DNA from: Bryobacterales bacterium | GTDB lineage: Bacteria; Acidobacteriota; Terriglobia; Bryobacterales; Bryobacteraceae | Assembly (NCBI GenBank): GCA_026129915.1 | Contig: JAHCHD010000006.1 | Span: 1-64,000 of the forward strand | Direction: 5' to 3' | DNA length: 64,000 nt | Shown here: one piece after another, positions 19,713 through 27,209 of the stretch | Numbering within the stretch: position 1 is the stretch's first letter | Layout: the number at the start of each line of letters is the position of its first letter | Program-made: the position numbers and the translations under genes | The notes under the pieces: generated by a model | Seen by the model: the letters and a program-made list of their open reading frames with translations, nothing else | The model's database searches: none | Told to the model about the DNA's origin: nothing

Positions 19713-19903
19713 GGCATCTTGCCTGTGTGCTGTAGAGGGACGAGGCAACGCATGGCGGTCCACGGCGTTGCCTCGCTCAACAGCGTGGAATCCAGCACAG
19801 AGCCAGTGATGGTGCTGGTGACCGTCTGGGCCGCCATGGACATGGCGAACACTCCCAGGAACGCCATGATGATTGGGAATAGACACACAGTTCTTCGCAT
19901 CAT
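19709..19903 (-). CDS. 64-aa exported stub resembling the N-terminus of an Oar-like receptor
   Basis: A 64-residue open frame with a strong AGGAGAGGG ribosome site directly before ATGATG. It begins with a signal peptide (MMRRTVCLFPIIMAFLGVFAMSMAAQ) followed by TVTSTITGSVLDSTLLSEA. This is the typical opening of the carboxypeptidase-regulatory-like domain of Oar-like TonB receptors (usually AQTVTSTITGTVLDSTGAVVPGA), after which the sequence becomes unrelated and stops. Both ends overlap neighbours as ATGA: its start with the esterase stop and its stop with the isomerase start. Most likely it is a receptor gene reduced to its first 45 codons yet still translated as a linker. A functional small exported peptide is possible. 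Confidence 0.55.
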   Translation of the reverse strand: MMRRTVCLFPIIMAFLGVFAMSMAAQTVTSTITGSVLDSTLLSEATPWTAMRCLVPLQHTGKMP

Positions 19904-20805
19904 TTGCCCTCTCCTGTTGGGGATACTGCGCCCTGCTTTGCCAGGAACGCTTCGATGTGGCGCTGCACCCGAATGGTGTCCGCGTCGGTCCAGGTGTGGC
20001 GACCATGCGCGCCGCCGGGGATTGTCACAAGTTCGTTGGCTACGCCCGCCTTCTCTAGCGCCTGATGGAACCGGGCCGAATGGCCATACGGAACCATCTC
20101 GTCGGCGTCGCCATGGATGGTAAGCACCGGCGCCATGCCTGCCCGCACCCACGTGAGCGGGGAGAGCCGTTTCGCCAGCGCTTCCGGGTCCGCAACTTCG
20201 CGGAAGAACTTCAGGAAGTGCGGTTTCTGCTCACGCCACCCGGGAATCAGATCGGTGGCCCCGTAGTAGTTCACCACCGCCATAGCCTTGGGCGGTGGCC
20301 CGTCAATGCCGCAGGCTTTGTCGAAGGAGTCATCCAGCATGGCCGTCATCAGCGCCAAGTGCCCGCCCGCTGAGCCGCCGGTGATCACAATCCGTTCCGG
20401 ATCCACGCCAAACTCCCGGCCGTGCTTCGCCACCCACAAGAACGCGCAGCGGCAATCCTCCACCGCTGCCGGTGCCGGTGCTCGTCCGCTCAACCGGTAC
20501 TCAACCGCTACCACCCGCAATCCAAGTTGCAGGTAGGGCAAGTACCAAAGCACATACTGCTCCTTCGTCCCGGTCTGCCACCCGCCCCCATGGATGTAAA
20601 GCATCGTGGGTCCGGGCTCCTTGCCGTAGGGCACATAGAAATCGAGCTTCAATTCCCCCTGCGGCGTGCTGCGGTACACCACATCGCGCCGCGCCGTGAA
20701 ACGCTGTCCAACCAGCGATGCCCAGTCGCGCGCTGTCTCCTGGGCAATTCCGGGAAACGCCAGCAGCAGGAGCAGAATGTTCATTATGTGAACAGTACTG
20801 TTCAT
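19900..20805 (-). CDS. Secreted alpha/beta-hydrolase, BD-FAE-like esterase
   Basis: A 301-residue exported esterase. The leader MNSTVHIMNILLLLLAFPGIAQ is a signal peptide; a second ATG at 20784 is an equally reasonable start. The fold is that of the BD-FAE/acetyl-xylan-esterase group: oxyanion motif YIHGGGWQTG, nucleophile Ser in ITGGSAGGHLAL, acid Asp in VLTIHGDADEMVP, and His in PGGAHGRHTW. Such enzymes remove acetyl or feruloyl groups from hemicellulose or pectin. It is the first gene of the leftward operon (esterase, stub, isomerase, rhamnosidase). Its promoter (TTGACC, 17 bp, TATAAC) overlaps that of the divergent regulator. A perfect palindrome at 20789-20804 covers codons 2-6 if the 20805 start is used. 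Confidence 0.8.
   Translation of the reverse strand: MNSTVHIMNILLLLLAFPGIAQETARDWASLVGQRFTARRDVVYRSTPQGELKLDFYVPYGKEPGPTMLYIHGGGWQTGTKEQYVLWYLPYLQLGLRVVAVEYRLSGRAPAPAAVEDCRCAFLWVAKHGREFGVDPERIVITGGSAGGHLALMTAMLDDSFDKACGIDGPPPKAMAVVNYYGATDLIPGWREQKPHFLKFFREVADPEALAKRLSPLTWVRAGMAPVLTIHGDADEMVPYGHSARFHQALEKAGVANELVTIPGGAHGRHTWTDADTIRVQRHIEAFLAKQGAVSPTGEGK
20789..20804. promoter_or_regulatory. Perfect 16-bp palindromic operator
   Basis: TGAACAGTACTGTTCA is a perfect palindrome lying just downstream of the leftward promoter and about 15 bp upstream of the rightward -10 box. Its place between two divergent genes, one a sugar-sensing regulator, strongly suggests it is that regulator's binding site, controlling both itself and the carbohydrate operon. 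A 12-base identical half occurs upstream of the TonB receptor at 7340. Confidence 0.65.
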
Positions 20806-20817
20806 ATTGTGTGTCCT

Positions 20818-20846
20818 GTTATAATTCACTTGAATGCGGAGGTCAA
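20818..20846 (-). promoter_or_regulatory. Sigma70-like promoter of the leftward carbohydrate operon
   Basis: On the minus strand TTGACC (20846-20841), 17 bp spacer, TATAAC (20823-20818): five of six matches to the -10 box, four of six to the -35, and optimal spacing. The predicted start is near 20811, leaving only about 5 bases before the ATG at 20805 or about 27 before the ATG at 20784. The operator would then lie within the transcribed start region, a good place for a roadblock repressor. Confidence 0.6.
20820..20825 (+). promoter_or_regulatory. TATAAT -10 box of the chimeric regulator gene
   Basis: A perfect TATAAT lies 8 bases before the ATG at 20834, so the mRNA would be leaderless or nearly so; no Shine-Dalgarno is present. 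It overlaps the opposite promoter's TATAAC. A -35 would fall inside the palindrome's right half (ACTGTT/TGTTCA), implying autorepression by occlusion. Confidence 0.5.
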
Positions 20847-22000
20847 GTAAAATCGAACCGGTAAAGGGCGCGTCCACGCTTGACCGGGGCCTCACCGTGC
20901 TGGAAGTGGTTGAAAAAGCAGCACGGCCGCTGTCAATCCAAGAAATTTCTTTGATCTCCGGCATTCAACGGCTTTCTGCGTACCGGCTATTGAGCACGCT
21001 GGAAGCGCGGGGCTACGTGCAGCGGCTCGACGATAAGCGCTATCGAGCCACCAAGCGGCGACGCCGGGTTCTGCTGGGCTACTGCGCGCCGCTCAGCGGC
21101 AACACGTTTCGGCAGGACGTGGTGGCTTCCTTGCGGCAAGCTGCCACCGCGGGCGGCATGGATCTGGTTACCCATGACAACCGGGCGGAAGATGCGCAGC
21201 AGGTGATGCGGAATGCGAGAGCGATGGTAGAGGAACGGGTGGACCTCGCCATCTTCTTCCAGCCCGTCGAGTCGCTCGGCCACATGATTGCCGACTTTCT
21301 AGCCAGCGCAAAAGTGCCCTTCATCACCGTCGAACGGCCCATCCAGGGCGGGGTGTATTTTGGAGCCAACAACTATCTGGCGGGCAAACTGGCGGGCCAG
21401 GCGCTGGGCCGCTATGCCCGTGAACATTGGCAGGGCGCCTACGACGAAATCGTACTTCTGGAGGGCACCTACACGAGTACGAATGTCCACGCCCGCTCAG
21501 CCGGAGTACTGGTGGGTCTGCGTGAGATATTTGGCGACCTCGACGAATCCCGCGTCATTCATCTTCACGGCAACCCAAGTATCGAGACCAGCCAGCAGGC
21601 GATGGCTGCGCTGCTCGACCGCCTTCCTGGAGAGGCGCGGCTGCTGGTCTCCGGGTTCAACGACCTCAGCGCCGTTGGAGCCGCGAATGCTGTCCGTGCA
21701 GCGGGCAGAGAAGGCTACGTGGCCATTGTCGGGCACAATGCCATGGGAGAAGGTCGCGCCCAGATTGTGCAGCCGGGAAGCCCATTCATCGCCTCAGTAG
21801 CCTACTTTCCAGAGCGCTACGGGCAGAAGTTGGTGGACATTGCCGTTCACCTTCTGGATGGCGACGCCGTGCCGCCGGCGGTTTACACAGACCATTTGGT
21901 GATCGACCGCACCAATATCGCGCAAGTATACCCAGCGGAGGCGGAACATGCTGACGATCCGGCAGTTGCCGAGAACGCAACGAATGGCTTCGCGCGGTAG
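20834..22000 (+). CDS. Chimeric regulator: IclR-type winged helix fused to LacI-type sugar-binding domain
   Basis: A 388-residue transcription factor. Residues 13-68 (STLDRGLTVLEVVEKAARPLSIQEISLISGI and SAYRLLSTLEARGYVQRL) match the IclR N-terminal winged helix almost position for position. After a basic linker (KRRRR), residues 78-370 are a periplasmic-binding-protein/LacI-type sensor: VLLGYCAPLSGNTFRQDVVASLRQAA, VDLAIFFQPVESLG, VPFITVERPIQGGVYFGANNYLAGKLAGQALG, HARSAGVLVGLREIFG and VAIVGHNAMGEG. The normal IclR effector domain and the normal LacI helix-turn-helix are both absent. It probably senses a sugar and controls the divergent operon and itself through the palindrome at 20789-20804. 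An almost leaderless start is predicted. Confidence 0.85.
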   Translation: MRRSSKIEPVKGASTLDRGLTVLEVVEKAARPLSIQEISLISGIQRLSAYRLLSTLEARGYVQRLDDKRYRATKRRRRVLLGYCAPLSGNTFRQDVVASLRQAATAGGMDLVTHDNRAEDAQQVMRNARAMVEERVDLAIFFQPVESLGHMIADFLASAKVPFITVERPIQGGVYFGANNYLAGKLAGQALGRYAREHWQGAYDEIVLLEGTYTSTNVHARSAGVLVGLREIFGDLDESRVIHLHGNPSIETSQQAMAALLDRLPGEARLLVSGFNDLSAVGAANAVRAAGREGYVAIVGHNAMGEGRAQIVQPGSPFIASVAYFPERYGQKLVDIAVHLLDGDAVPPAVYTDHLVIDRTNIAQVYPAEAEHADDPAVAENATNGFAR

Positions 22001-22008
22001 CGGCATCG

Positions 22009-22073
22009 CCCTGTTCCAATCCGCCGCCGGTGAATGGCGGCGCCACCAGAATCACAACTGCGGCAGCTTCCAT
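22009..22073 (-). pseudogene. Degenerate copy of the 22-aa micro-ORF
   Basis: On the minus strand from the ATG at 22073 the frame reads MEAAAVVILV then APPFTGGG. It aligns with the intact 22-residue ORF at 27100-27168 but lacks about five hydrophobic codons in the middle and reads on past the former stop. The DNA similarity covers about 55 bases. It lies in the 221-bp gap between the chimeric regulator and the next gene, which is otherwise empty. Confidence 0.35.
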
Positions 22074-22221
22074 CGCGTCACAATTGCGGATGGAACGGAC
22101 GCCTTCCCCATCACGGAAATCATGTGACCAGCGAATCAGGCATGCGCCATCATAAACGGCGGGCCCGCAAATAGATCGCATCTCGCGGGAACTTTTCTGC
22201 TCGAACGGGATCTAAGCCCGC

Positions 22222-23769
22222 ATGCGCCCTGTCATGTGGCTGCTGAGTTTTCTGGTTCTTACCGTGCCACATGTGGCGCTTGGAATCACAATTGAAGGTG
22301 TAGTTCTGCGCGATGACAGCGGCTCCCCGTTGATCTCGGCGGAAGTGCAAATCGCGCGGGAAGGCGACCCGCTGCTGGCGGCACATCTGGAGACCGGACG
22401 CGACGGCCGGTTTCGCGCGGAGAACCTTCCCGCGGGCCGCTACTCCCTTACCGTGGCGAAGCACTCGTTTCTGGAAGTCACTATCCCGGTCCCACCGGAT
22501 TCAGTCCCTATCCAAGTAAGGCTTATCCGTCTGGCGTCGATATCTGGCGAAGTCCGCACGCGCGACGGCATTCCGATTCCCCGGGCGCGCATTTATGTAA
22601 TGGAACGGACGCGTTCCGGCGCTATCCGCGAGTTGCGGCTTGCCGCCGCGAACACCACCAGCAAGGAAGATGGCAGCTATCAATTGCGCGGCCTCCCCCC
22701 GGGCAACTACGTGCTGGCGATGAGCTATCAGGGCAACGATCGCTCCGGTGGCGGGCTCTACCCCGACAACTCGGCGCCGCGCACCTTCGAGTTCAAAGGC
22801 GGTGAATCGATTGCCGGCTGTGACCTCGTCGCCGACGCCGGAAGCCTGTTCAAGGTGCAAGGCAAGGTGCAAATTCCGGAAGAGTTGGCTAGGGTCCCGC
22901 TCCCTTCCGCGCCGGCTGGCTCCACGATGGCCGCTCGATTCTCAGTGGGAATTGCGCCCGCCGATCAGCCCGTGGTGCAGATTGCCTGGACCCGGACGGA
23001 GGAGGATGGAAGTTTCCAACTGCCCGCTGTCCCGTGGGGCAGCTATGAGTTGTTCGTTGCCGGCCCCATCATCGGATTCAGCTTTCGTGGCAACCTTCTG
23101 GCGCGCGATGGTGGCTTGGCCTTTGGCCGTACGCACCTGCAGGTTACGGCGGACATGACGGACGCGAACGCCAGCGTTCACCCGCCTCGGACCGCACGGC
23201 TGCAGTGGCAACAGGGTGGTGCCTCCATCGCCGATTGCCCCAAGACGCTCGATGTCCGGCTGGGCGCGCTTGAGGCGTGGGGAAGCGACCTGGAGCGCAC
23301 GGTGTCACTGCCCCTGGGCGAGGTGGTGACGGTGGAGAATCTCGCACCCACACGCTATGCCGTGGAGCCAGCCAGCACCAGCGCCCCGTGCAGCATCCTG
23401 GGCACCGTGCAACTGGATCTTCGCCAGCAGGAGCCACCGGAGCCCGTGGTCGTGAATGCCGCGGGCAAAGGCAGCCTGGCGGGGGAAGTGCTTGAGCGCC
23501 AACCGGGCGCAGAGTATCAGGTGGTGCTGGTGCCGCTGGGCGCGGCAGCCGGTGAAGCCATTACTGTGCAACCCGTGGATGCCCAAGGCAAGTTCCACTT
23601 CCACTCGTTGCGGCCCGGCCGCTATGGCGTGGCGGTATGGCTGGGTGGCAACGCCGCCCTTCCTCGAAGCGCAAATATGGCAGCCGCACTCGCGGAAGTG
23701 GAGGTCCTGGGTGGGCAGGTGGAGATGCTTCTGAATGCCCCCATACCGGAAGGGACAAGAAACCCATGA
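22222..23769 (+). CDS. Exported carboxypeptidase-regulatory-like protein A
   Basis: A 515-residue secreted protein with signal peptide MRPVMWLLSFLVLTVPHVALG followed by several beta-sandwich repeats of the carboxypeptidase-regulatory-like kind: ITIEGVVLRDDSGSPLISAEVQI..DGRFRAENLPAGRYSLTVAK (about 22-85), SGEVRTRDGIPIPRARIYV..EDGSYQLRGLPPGNYVLAMSY (about 105-170), another at 220-285 and a C-terminal one. No catalytic domain is seen. Such all-beta proteins are frequent in Solibacterales with unknown roles, possibly cell-surface adhesion or cargo binding. The stop overlaps the next start (ATGA), so the two related genes are coupled. Confidence 0.7.
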   Translation: MRPVMWLLSFLVLTVPHVALGITIEGVVLRDDSGSPLISAEVQIAREGDPLLAAHLETGRDGRFRAENLPAGRYSLTVAKHSFLEVTIPVPPDSVPIQVRLIRLASISGEVRTRDGIPIPRARIYVMERTRSGAIRELRLAAANTTSKEDGSYQLRGLPPGNYVLAMSYQGNDRSGGGLYPDNSAPRTFEFKGGESIAGCDLVADAGSLFKVQGKVQIPEELARVPLPSAPAGSTMAARFSVGIAPADQPVVQIAWTRTEEDGSFQLPAVPWGSYELFVAGPIIGFSFRGNLLARDGGLAFGRTHLQVTADMTDANASVHPPRTARLQWQQGGASIADCPKTLDVRLGALEAWGSDLERTVSLPLGEVVTVENLAPTRYAVEPASTSAPCSILGTVQLDLRQQEPPEPVVVNAAGKGSLAGEVLERQPGAEYQVVLVPLGAAAGEAITVQPVDAQGKFHFHSLRPGRYGVAVWLGGNAALPRSANMAAALAEVEVLGGQVEMLLNAPIPEGTRNP

Positions 23770-25589
23770 CGACGCAAATTCCGCTTGTCGAATCTCGGGA
23801 AGCATTCACACCCATGACGTGGCGCGCGCGCGTCCTGGGGCTGTCTCTCGGGATCGCGTTCGCCTGGCAGCTTGGTGCGCAGATTGGTCAACCATCCCAG
23901 CCCGCGATGCCCGCTTCGCAATTGGGCATCATCAAAGGGAGTGTGTTGGATGCCGATACCGGTGAGCCCCTCGCCGACGTGGTTGTACACGCAGACACCA
24001 CCAAGGTCACCTTCTTGCAAGGGAAGTTCACCCTTGCTCCAGGCGAATCCTCAGATGCTTTCTTCACAACGGGTGAAGACGGGCGTTTCGTGTTGCGCAG
24101 TGTCCCCCCAGGCGTGCGCACGGTAACCGCAGTAAACCCGAAGGGAATCTTCAATCAGGTGCAGATTCGCAGGCAGGTGGCGGAGGGGCAAACCGTGGAA
24201 GATTGCCACCTGCGCGTGAGTAATCCCGCAATCGTCAGCGGCAGGGTCCTGGACGAAAAAGGCGAGCCCATGCCGGGAGTCCAGGTGCATGTGGTGACGA
24301 CGGAATATCACGCCGGCGCCCCACGAAACTATCTTCGTCCGGGTGGCTTTACTGACGAAAACGGCGAATACCGCATGGATTCGATAAAGGCGGGCCGGCC
24401 GTTGCGGCTGATGGCCTATTGGGTTCCTGCAAGCTACAACGCACTCAGCACATCGAAGGCTCCGGCGGAGCCCAAACTGCGGCGTCCGGCCTATTCCCGC
24501 GTCTTCTATCCCGACGCAACCTCTCTTGACGGCGCCACCGAACTGAAGCTTCGCAGCGGTGAGGAGCGCCAGGGTGTCGACTTCATCATGCGCCGCGAGC
24601 CCTCCCGCTGCATTGAGGGCAAATTTATCGCCCCGTCAGATGTCAAGGCCATTCGTCTAATGCTGGGGCACGCCGAACCCGATTACGGCGGTACCCGCCG
24701 CGGCGGCAGTTTTGGTATGTCATGGGGCGGTTTGCTGGAAGGCGACTTTCGTTTCCGCATCTGCCAGCTCGCCGCCGGAACCTATCGGCTGCGCGCGCAT
24801 AACCAGGCGGAGGGCCGCAGTGCGGGGCTAAGCGCCTATACCAGTCAGTTATTCACTGTCGCGGATCGCGACGTCAGCGGTCTCGAGATCCCGCTGGTAG
24901 CGCCACACAAGCTGTCCGTAGCATTGGAGTGGGCTGGCGCTCCACCAGAGAATCCGCCTGCCGATCTGGTACCCATTTCGCTCGAACCACTCAATCGTGC
25001 CTTTTTTATGGGCGAACAGCGCAGCGGGCGCGTGTCCGTTCCAGGGGAAGCGGAGCTGGCCGCGGTGCTGGCGGACGACTACACCGTCAACGTACGTTTG
25101 CCCACGAATGACCCGAGGATGCTGCGCTCCATGCCGTCAGCCGCCCCCAGCCAGCACGCTCTCTACGTGAAGGACATCCGCTACGGCGATCAATCAGCAC
25201 AGTTTGTTCCAATGCGGGTGGACGGGCAGCCAGCCGACGCCAAGTTGCAGGTCTTCGTTGGTAGTGACGGTGGCACTGTGGCTGCGCGCGTTTCCGATGC
25301 CAAGGGAAATCCTGCTGGCGACGCCTACGTGTACCTCCTACCCATGGACACCACCGAAAAGGACTTGGTGGCCGACTCCCTATTGATTGGGCAGACCGAC
25401 CAGTACGGGGTGTTTACCTGGCAGCGAAACGTCCCACCGGGCACTTACCGCGCGGTGGCTACCCGTAAGGAATTCGACTATTCGCCCGGGGCGGTCAACG
25501 CCCTGTGGCAAGCTCGCCCCAGCGCACCTGAATTCCGGGTTGCCCCCAAGGGCAGGGCGGAGGTAACCATCAAACCCCTTGATGACTAG
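23766..25589 (+). CDS. Exported carboxypeptidase-regulatory-like protein B
   Basis: A 607-residue paralogue-like neighbour. The ATG at 23766 overlaps the previous stop (ATGA). A second ATG at 23814 gives a better signal peptide (MTWRARVLGLSLGIAFAWQLGAQ) and is a fair alternative. The mature part carries repeated beta-sandwich modules: GIIKGSVLDADTGEPLADVVVHADT..DGRFVLRSVPPGVRTVTAVNP, VSGRVLDEKGEPMPGVQVHVVTTEY..ENGEYRMDSIKAGRPLRLMAYW and a C-terminal VAARVSDAKGNPAGDAYVYLLPMD..YGVFTWQRNVPPGTYRAVATR. No enzyme motif is visible. It probably forms a functional pair with the preceding protein; the role is unknown. Confidence 0.7.
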   Translation: MTTQIPLVESREAFTPMTWRARVLGLSLGIAFAWQLGAQIGQPSQPAMPASQLGIIKGSVLDADTGEPLADVVVHADTTKVTFLQGKFTLAPGESSDAFFTTGEDGRFVLRSVPPGVRTVTAVNPKGIFNQVQIRRQVAEGQTVEDCHLRVSNPAIVSGRVLDEKGEPMPGVQVHVVTTEYHAGAPRNYLRPGGFTDENGEYRMDSIKAGRPLRLMAYWVPASYNALSTSKAPAEPKLRRPAYSRVFYPDATSLDGATELKLRSGEERQGVDFIMRREPSRCIEGKFIAPSDVKAIRLMLGHAEPDYGGTRRGGSFGMSWGGLLEGDFRFRICQLAAGTYRLRAHNQAEGRSAGLSAYTSQLFTVADRDVSGLEIPLVAPHKLSVALEWAGAPPENPPADLVPISLEPLNRAFFMGEQRSGRVSVPGEAELAAVLADDYTVNVRLPTNDPRMLRSMPSAAPSQHALYVKDIRYGDQSAQFVPMRVDGQPADAKLQVFVGSDGGTVAARVSDAKGNPAGDAYVYLLPMDTTEKDLVADSLLIGQTDQYGVFTWQRNVPPGTYRAVATRKEFDYSPGAVNALWQARPSAPEFRVAPKGRAEVTIKPLDD

Positions 25590-25618
25590 AGATCCCCACA
25601 GCGAGCAGGGTTTAAACC

Positions 25619-27013
25619 ATGCACGGCTTCAAACAGCAACAACAGGTGGTTGAGAATCCCGAAACGATCAGGGCTTCCGCGGATGCACCCCCTTGGGTTC
25701 CCACGCTGATCAGTACGAGTGCAGCAGTCTTTGTGGTGTGGTTGGTATTCCCCATCCTCCGTGACGAAGCCATCCTTCGTTCCGTAGGTTCGTTATTTGC
25801 GCCTCTGCTGGCTGTCGTTCTCGCGGGCAGCGTATCTGGAGTCGCAGCGCTTCTTGCTTTCCGCTGGTTCTACTCGAATATGGACCACCACTCCTGGCTT
25901 TGGGCGATAGCCTGCGGCGCAAACGGAATGCTATTGGTGCCACTGGCCTACTTGGCTGAGCATCAGTCCCCTCTGGCGGTGATCTGGGCCGCTTTTGTGG
26001 GGTGCTCCGTGGCGCGATTTGTCCGCTCGGTTCCTGCGGATGACCCTCCGGAGCCGCTTCGCCACGCGGAAGGGGGAATTCTTTTCGCCTCGGCCGCCGG
26101 AACTGAGCCATCTTTGGGGGCCTTATTTGCCTTCGGAGCCACCGTAGCGATGAAGGCAGCGCTGCTCACCCAAATCAGCGGATGGGCAATTCCATCCGCG
26201 CTGTTGGCGGGCACGTCCTGCTTCGTCATCGGCTTGCTGGTGGCCGTGCCAATCCACCGCCACGACGGTATCCACCGCAAGCGGGTCTGGCAGGGCTTCG
26301 TAATGAAGGGCTCGGCTGCGGTAGCCGTAACCATTCTGCTGCTAATGCAGATCCCGGTGGCGATGCCTGAGGGGCCACTGGAAGCGAAATACTCTCGATG
26401 GGGCCCGCGGTCCAAGAAGGTCCAGGCACAGCCGAATCTTCTCTCTGGAGCCATTTTGCTTGCCGATGCGAGTACGGTGCAGCGTTTGGTGGCCCCCAGT
26501 CCGAACCGCAAGCCCTCTTTGCGCAAACGACGAACCGCATCCACTCGGATTCCGTTCACGGGAGAGTACTGGATTCGGTCACGCTCCGCCAGGCAACGGC
26601 CAAAGGATGTGATGGAGCATCACGCGAGCCCGCTGGGATACTCATTCGATACGGTGGATGGCTCCCCTATCCACATGCAGGCGCATCAGAAGTTTTCGGC
26701 CCCCATCGACATCAGTGGCGCAAGGGCAATTGAGATTGGAATTCATAACCTGGACCCTCAGTCAGAGAGGATCGGGCTGAAGCTGAGCATCCGCAACACG
26801 AACGCGACGCCACCCCGCTGGCTCGATCTGGAGCAGTTGCGAGTTCCACCCGCGGAACGCTCCACGATGCGCTTTCCCATACCTCCCGACGCTTCGATCG
26901 CTGCGTTCGATGAGGTCCTCATCGAGTTCCTTCTGTATCAGCCCAGGGTCAATCGAAGCGCCAAGGTAGCTGTGGAGTGGCTAGCCTTCGCCTCTGCAAG
27001 CAATGGGAGATGA
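25619..27013 (+). CDS. Polytopic membrane protein with extracytoplasmic C-terminal domain
   Basis: A 464-residue protein. Residues about 30-250 hold several hydrophobic helices (LISTSAAVFVVWLVFPIL, LFAPLLAVVLAGSVSGVAALLAF, WLWAIACGANGMLLVPLAYL, IPSALLAGTSCFVIGLLVAVPI, AAVAVTILLLMQIPVAM). The remaining 200 residues are soluble. They include PFTGEYWIRSRSARQRP..MEHHASPLGYSFDTVDGSPIHMQAHQKFSAPIDISGARAIEIGIHNLDPQSERIGLKLSIRN, which resembles a beta-rich domain seen in unannotated Solibacterales membrane proteins. It follows protein B after 29 bp and likely belongs to the same transcript. I do not recognise a named family. Confidence 0.6.
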   Translation: MHGFKQQQQVVENPETIRASADAPPWVPTLISTSAAVFVVWLVFPILRDEAILRSVGSLFAPLLAVVLAGSVSGVAALLAFRWFYSNMDHHSWLWAIACGANGMLLVPLAYLAEHQSPLAVIWAAFVGCSVARFVRSVPADDPPEPLRHAEGGILFASAAGTEPSLGALFAFGATVAMKAALLTQISGWAIPSALLAGTSCFVIGLLVAVPIHRHDGIHRKRVWQGFVMKGSAAVAVTILLLMQIPVAMPEGPLEAKYSRWGPRSKKVQAQPNLLSGAILLADASTVQRLVAPSPNRKPSLRKRRTASTRIPFTGEYWIRSRSARQRPKDVMEHHASPLGYSFDTVDGSPIHMQAHQKFSAPIDISGARAIEIGIHNLDPQSERIGLKLSIRNTNATPPRWLDLEQLRVPPAERSTMRFPIPPDASIAAFDEVLIEFLLYQPRVNRSAKVAVEWLAFASASNGR

Positions 27014-27099
27014 GCACGACCAACCCCTGCGGGCTAGTCCTTCTTCTTGCCAGGCTTCCAGTCACACGAGCCCGGCGAACCGCCGGGGCGGCGCGGGCC

Positions 27100-27168
27100 T
27101 CAACCACCGCCGGTGAATTGCAGCACAATCACCAGCACCAGCAAAATTACAACTGCAGCAGTTTCCAT
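27100..27168 (-). CDS. 22-aa hydrophobic micro-ORF
   Basis: Minus-strand ATG at 27168 to TGA at 27100. The peptide begins METAAVVILLVLVIVL and ends QFTGGG, an almost pure single transmembrane helix with a glycine tail. A related, degenerate copy occurs at 22009-22073, so the sequence has been duplicated and kept recognisable across 5 kb. No strong ribosome site is present (GGTAGAGAC precedes the ATG). Small one-helix proteins of this build exist in many bacteria. Reality as a gene is unproven. Confidence 0.35.
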   Translation of the reverse strand: METAAVVILLVLVIVLQFTGGG

Positions 27169-27209
27169 GTCTCTACCAGTATGGATGCTCCCGCATTCAA
27201 AAGCGTGAC

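Noticed and set aside
18996-20123. A rightward 375-codon open frame opposite the isomerase
   Set aside because: It lies antisense to the isomerase, stub and esterase genes and has no family-like sequence or ribosome site.
20789-20804. LexA-type SOS box (GAAC...GTTC)
   Set aside because: The spacing between GAAC and GTTC is six bases here, not the four of the Gram-positive-type LexA box, and the neighbours are sugar genes with a local regulator.
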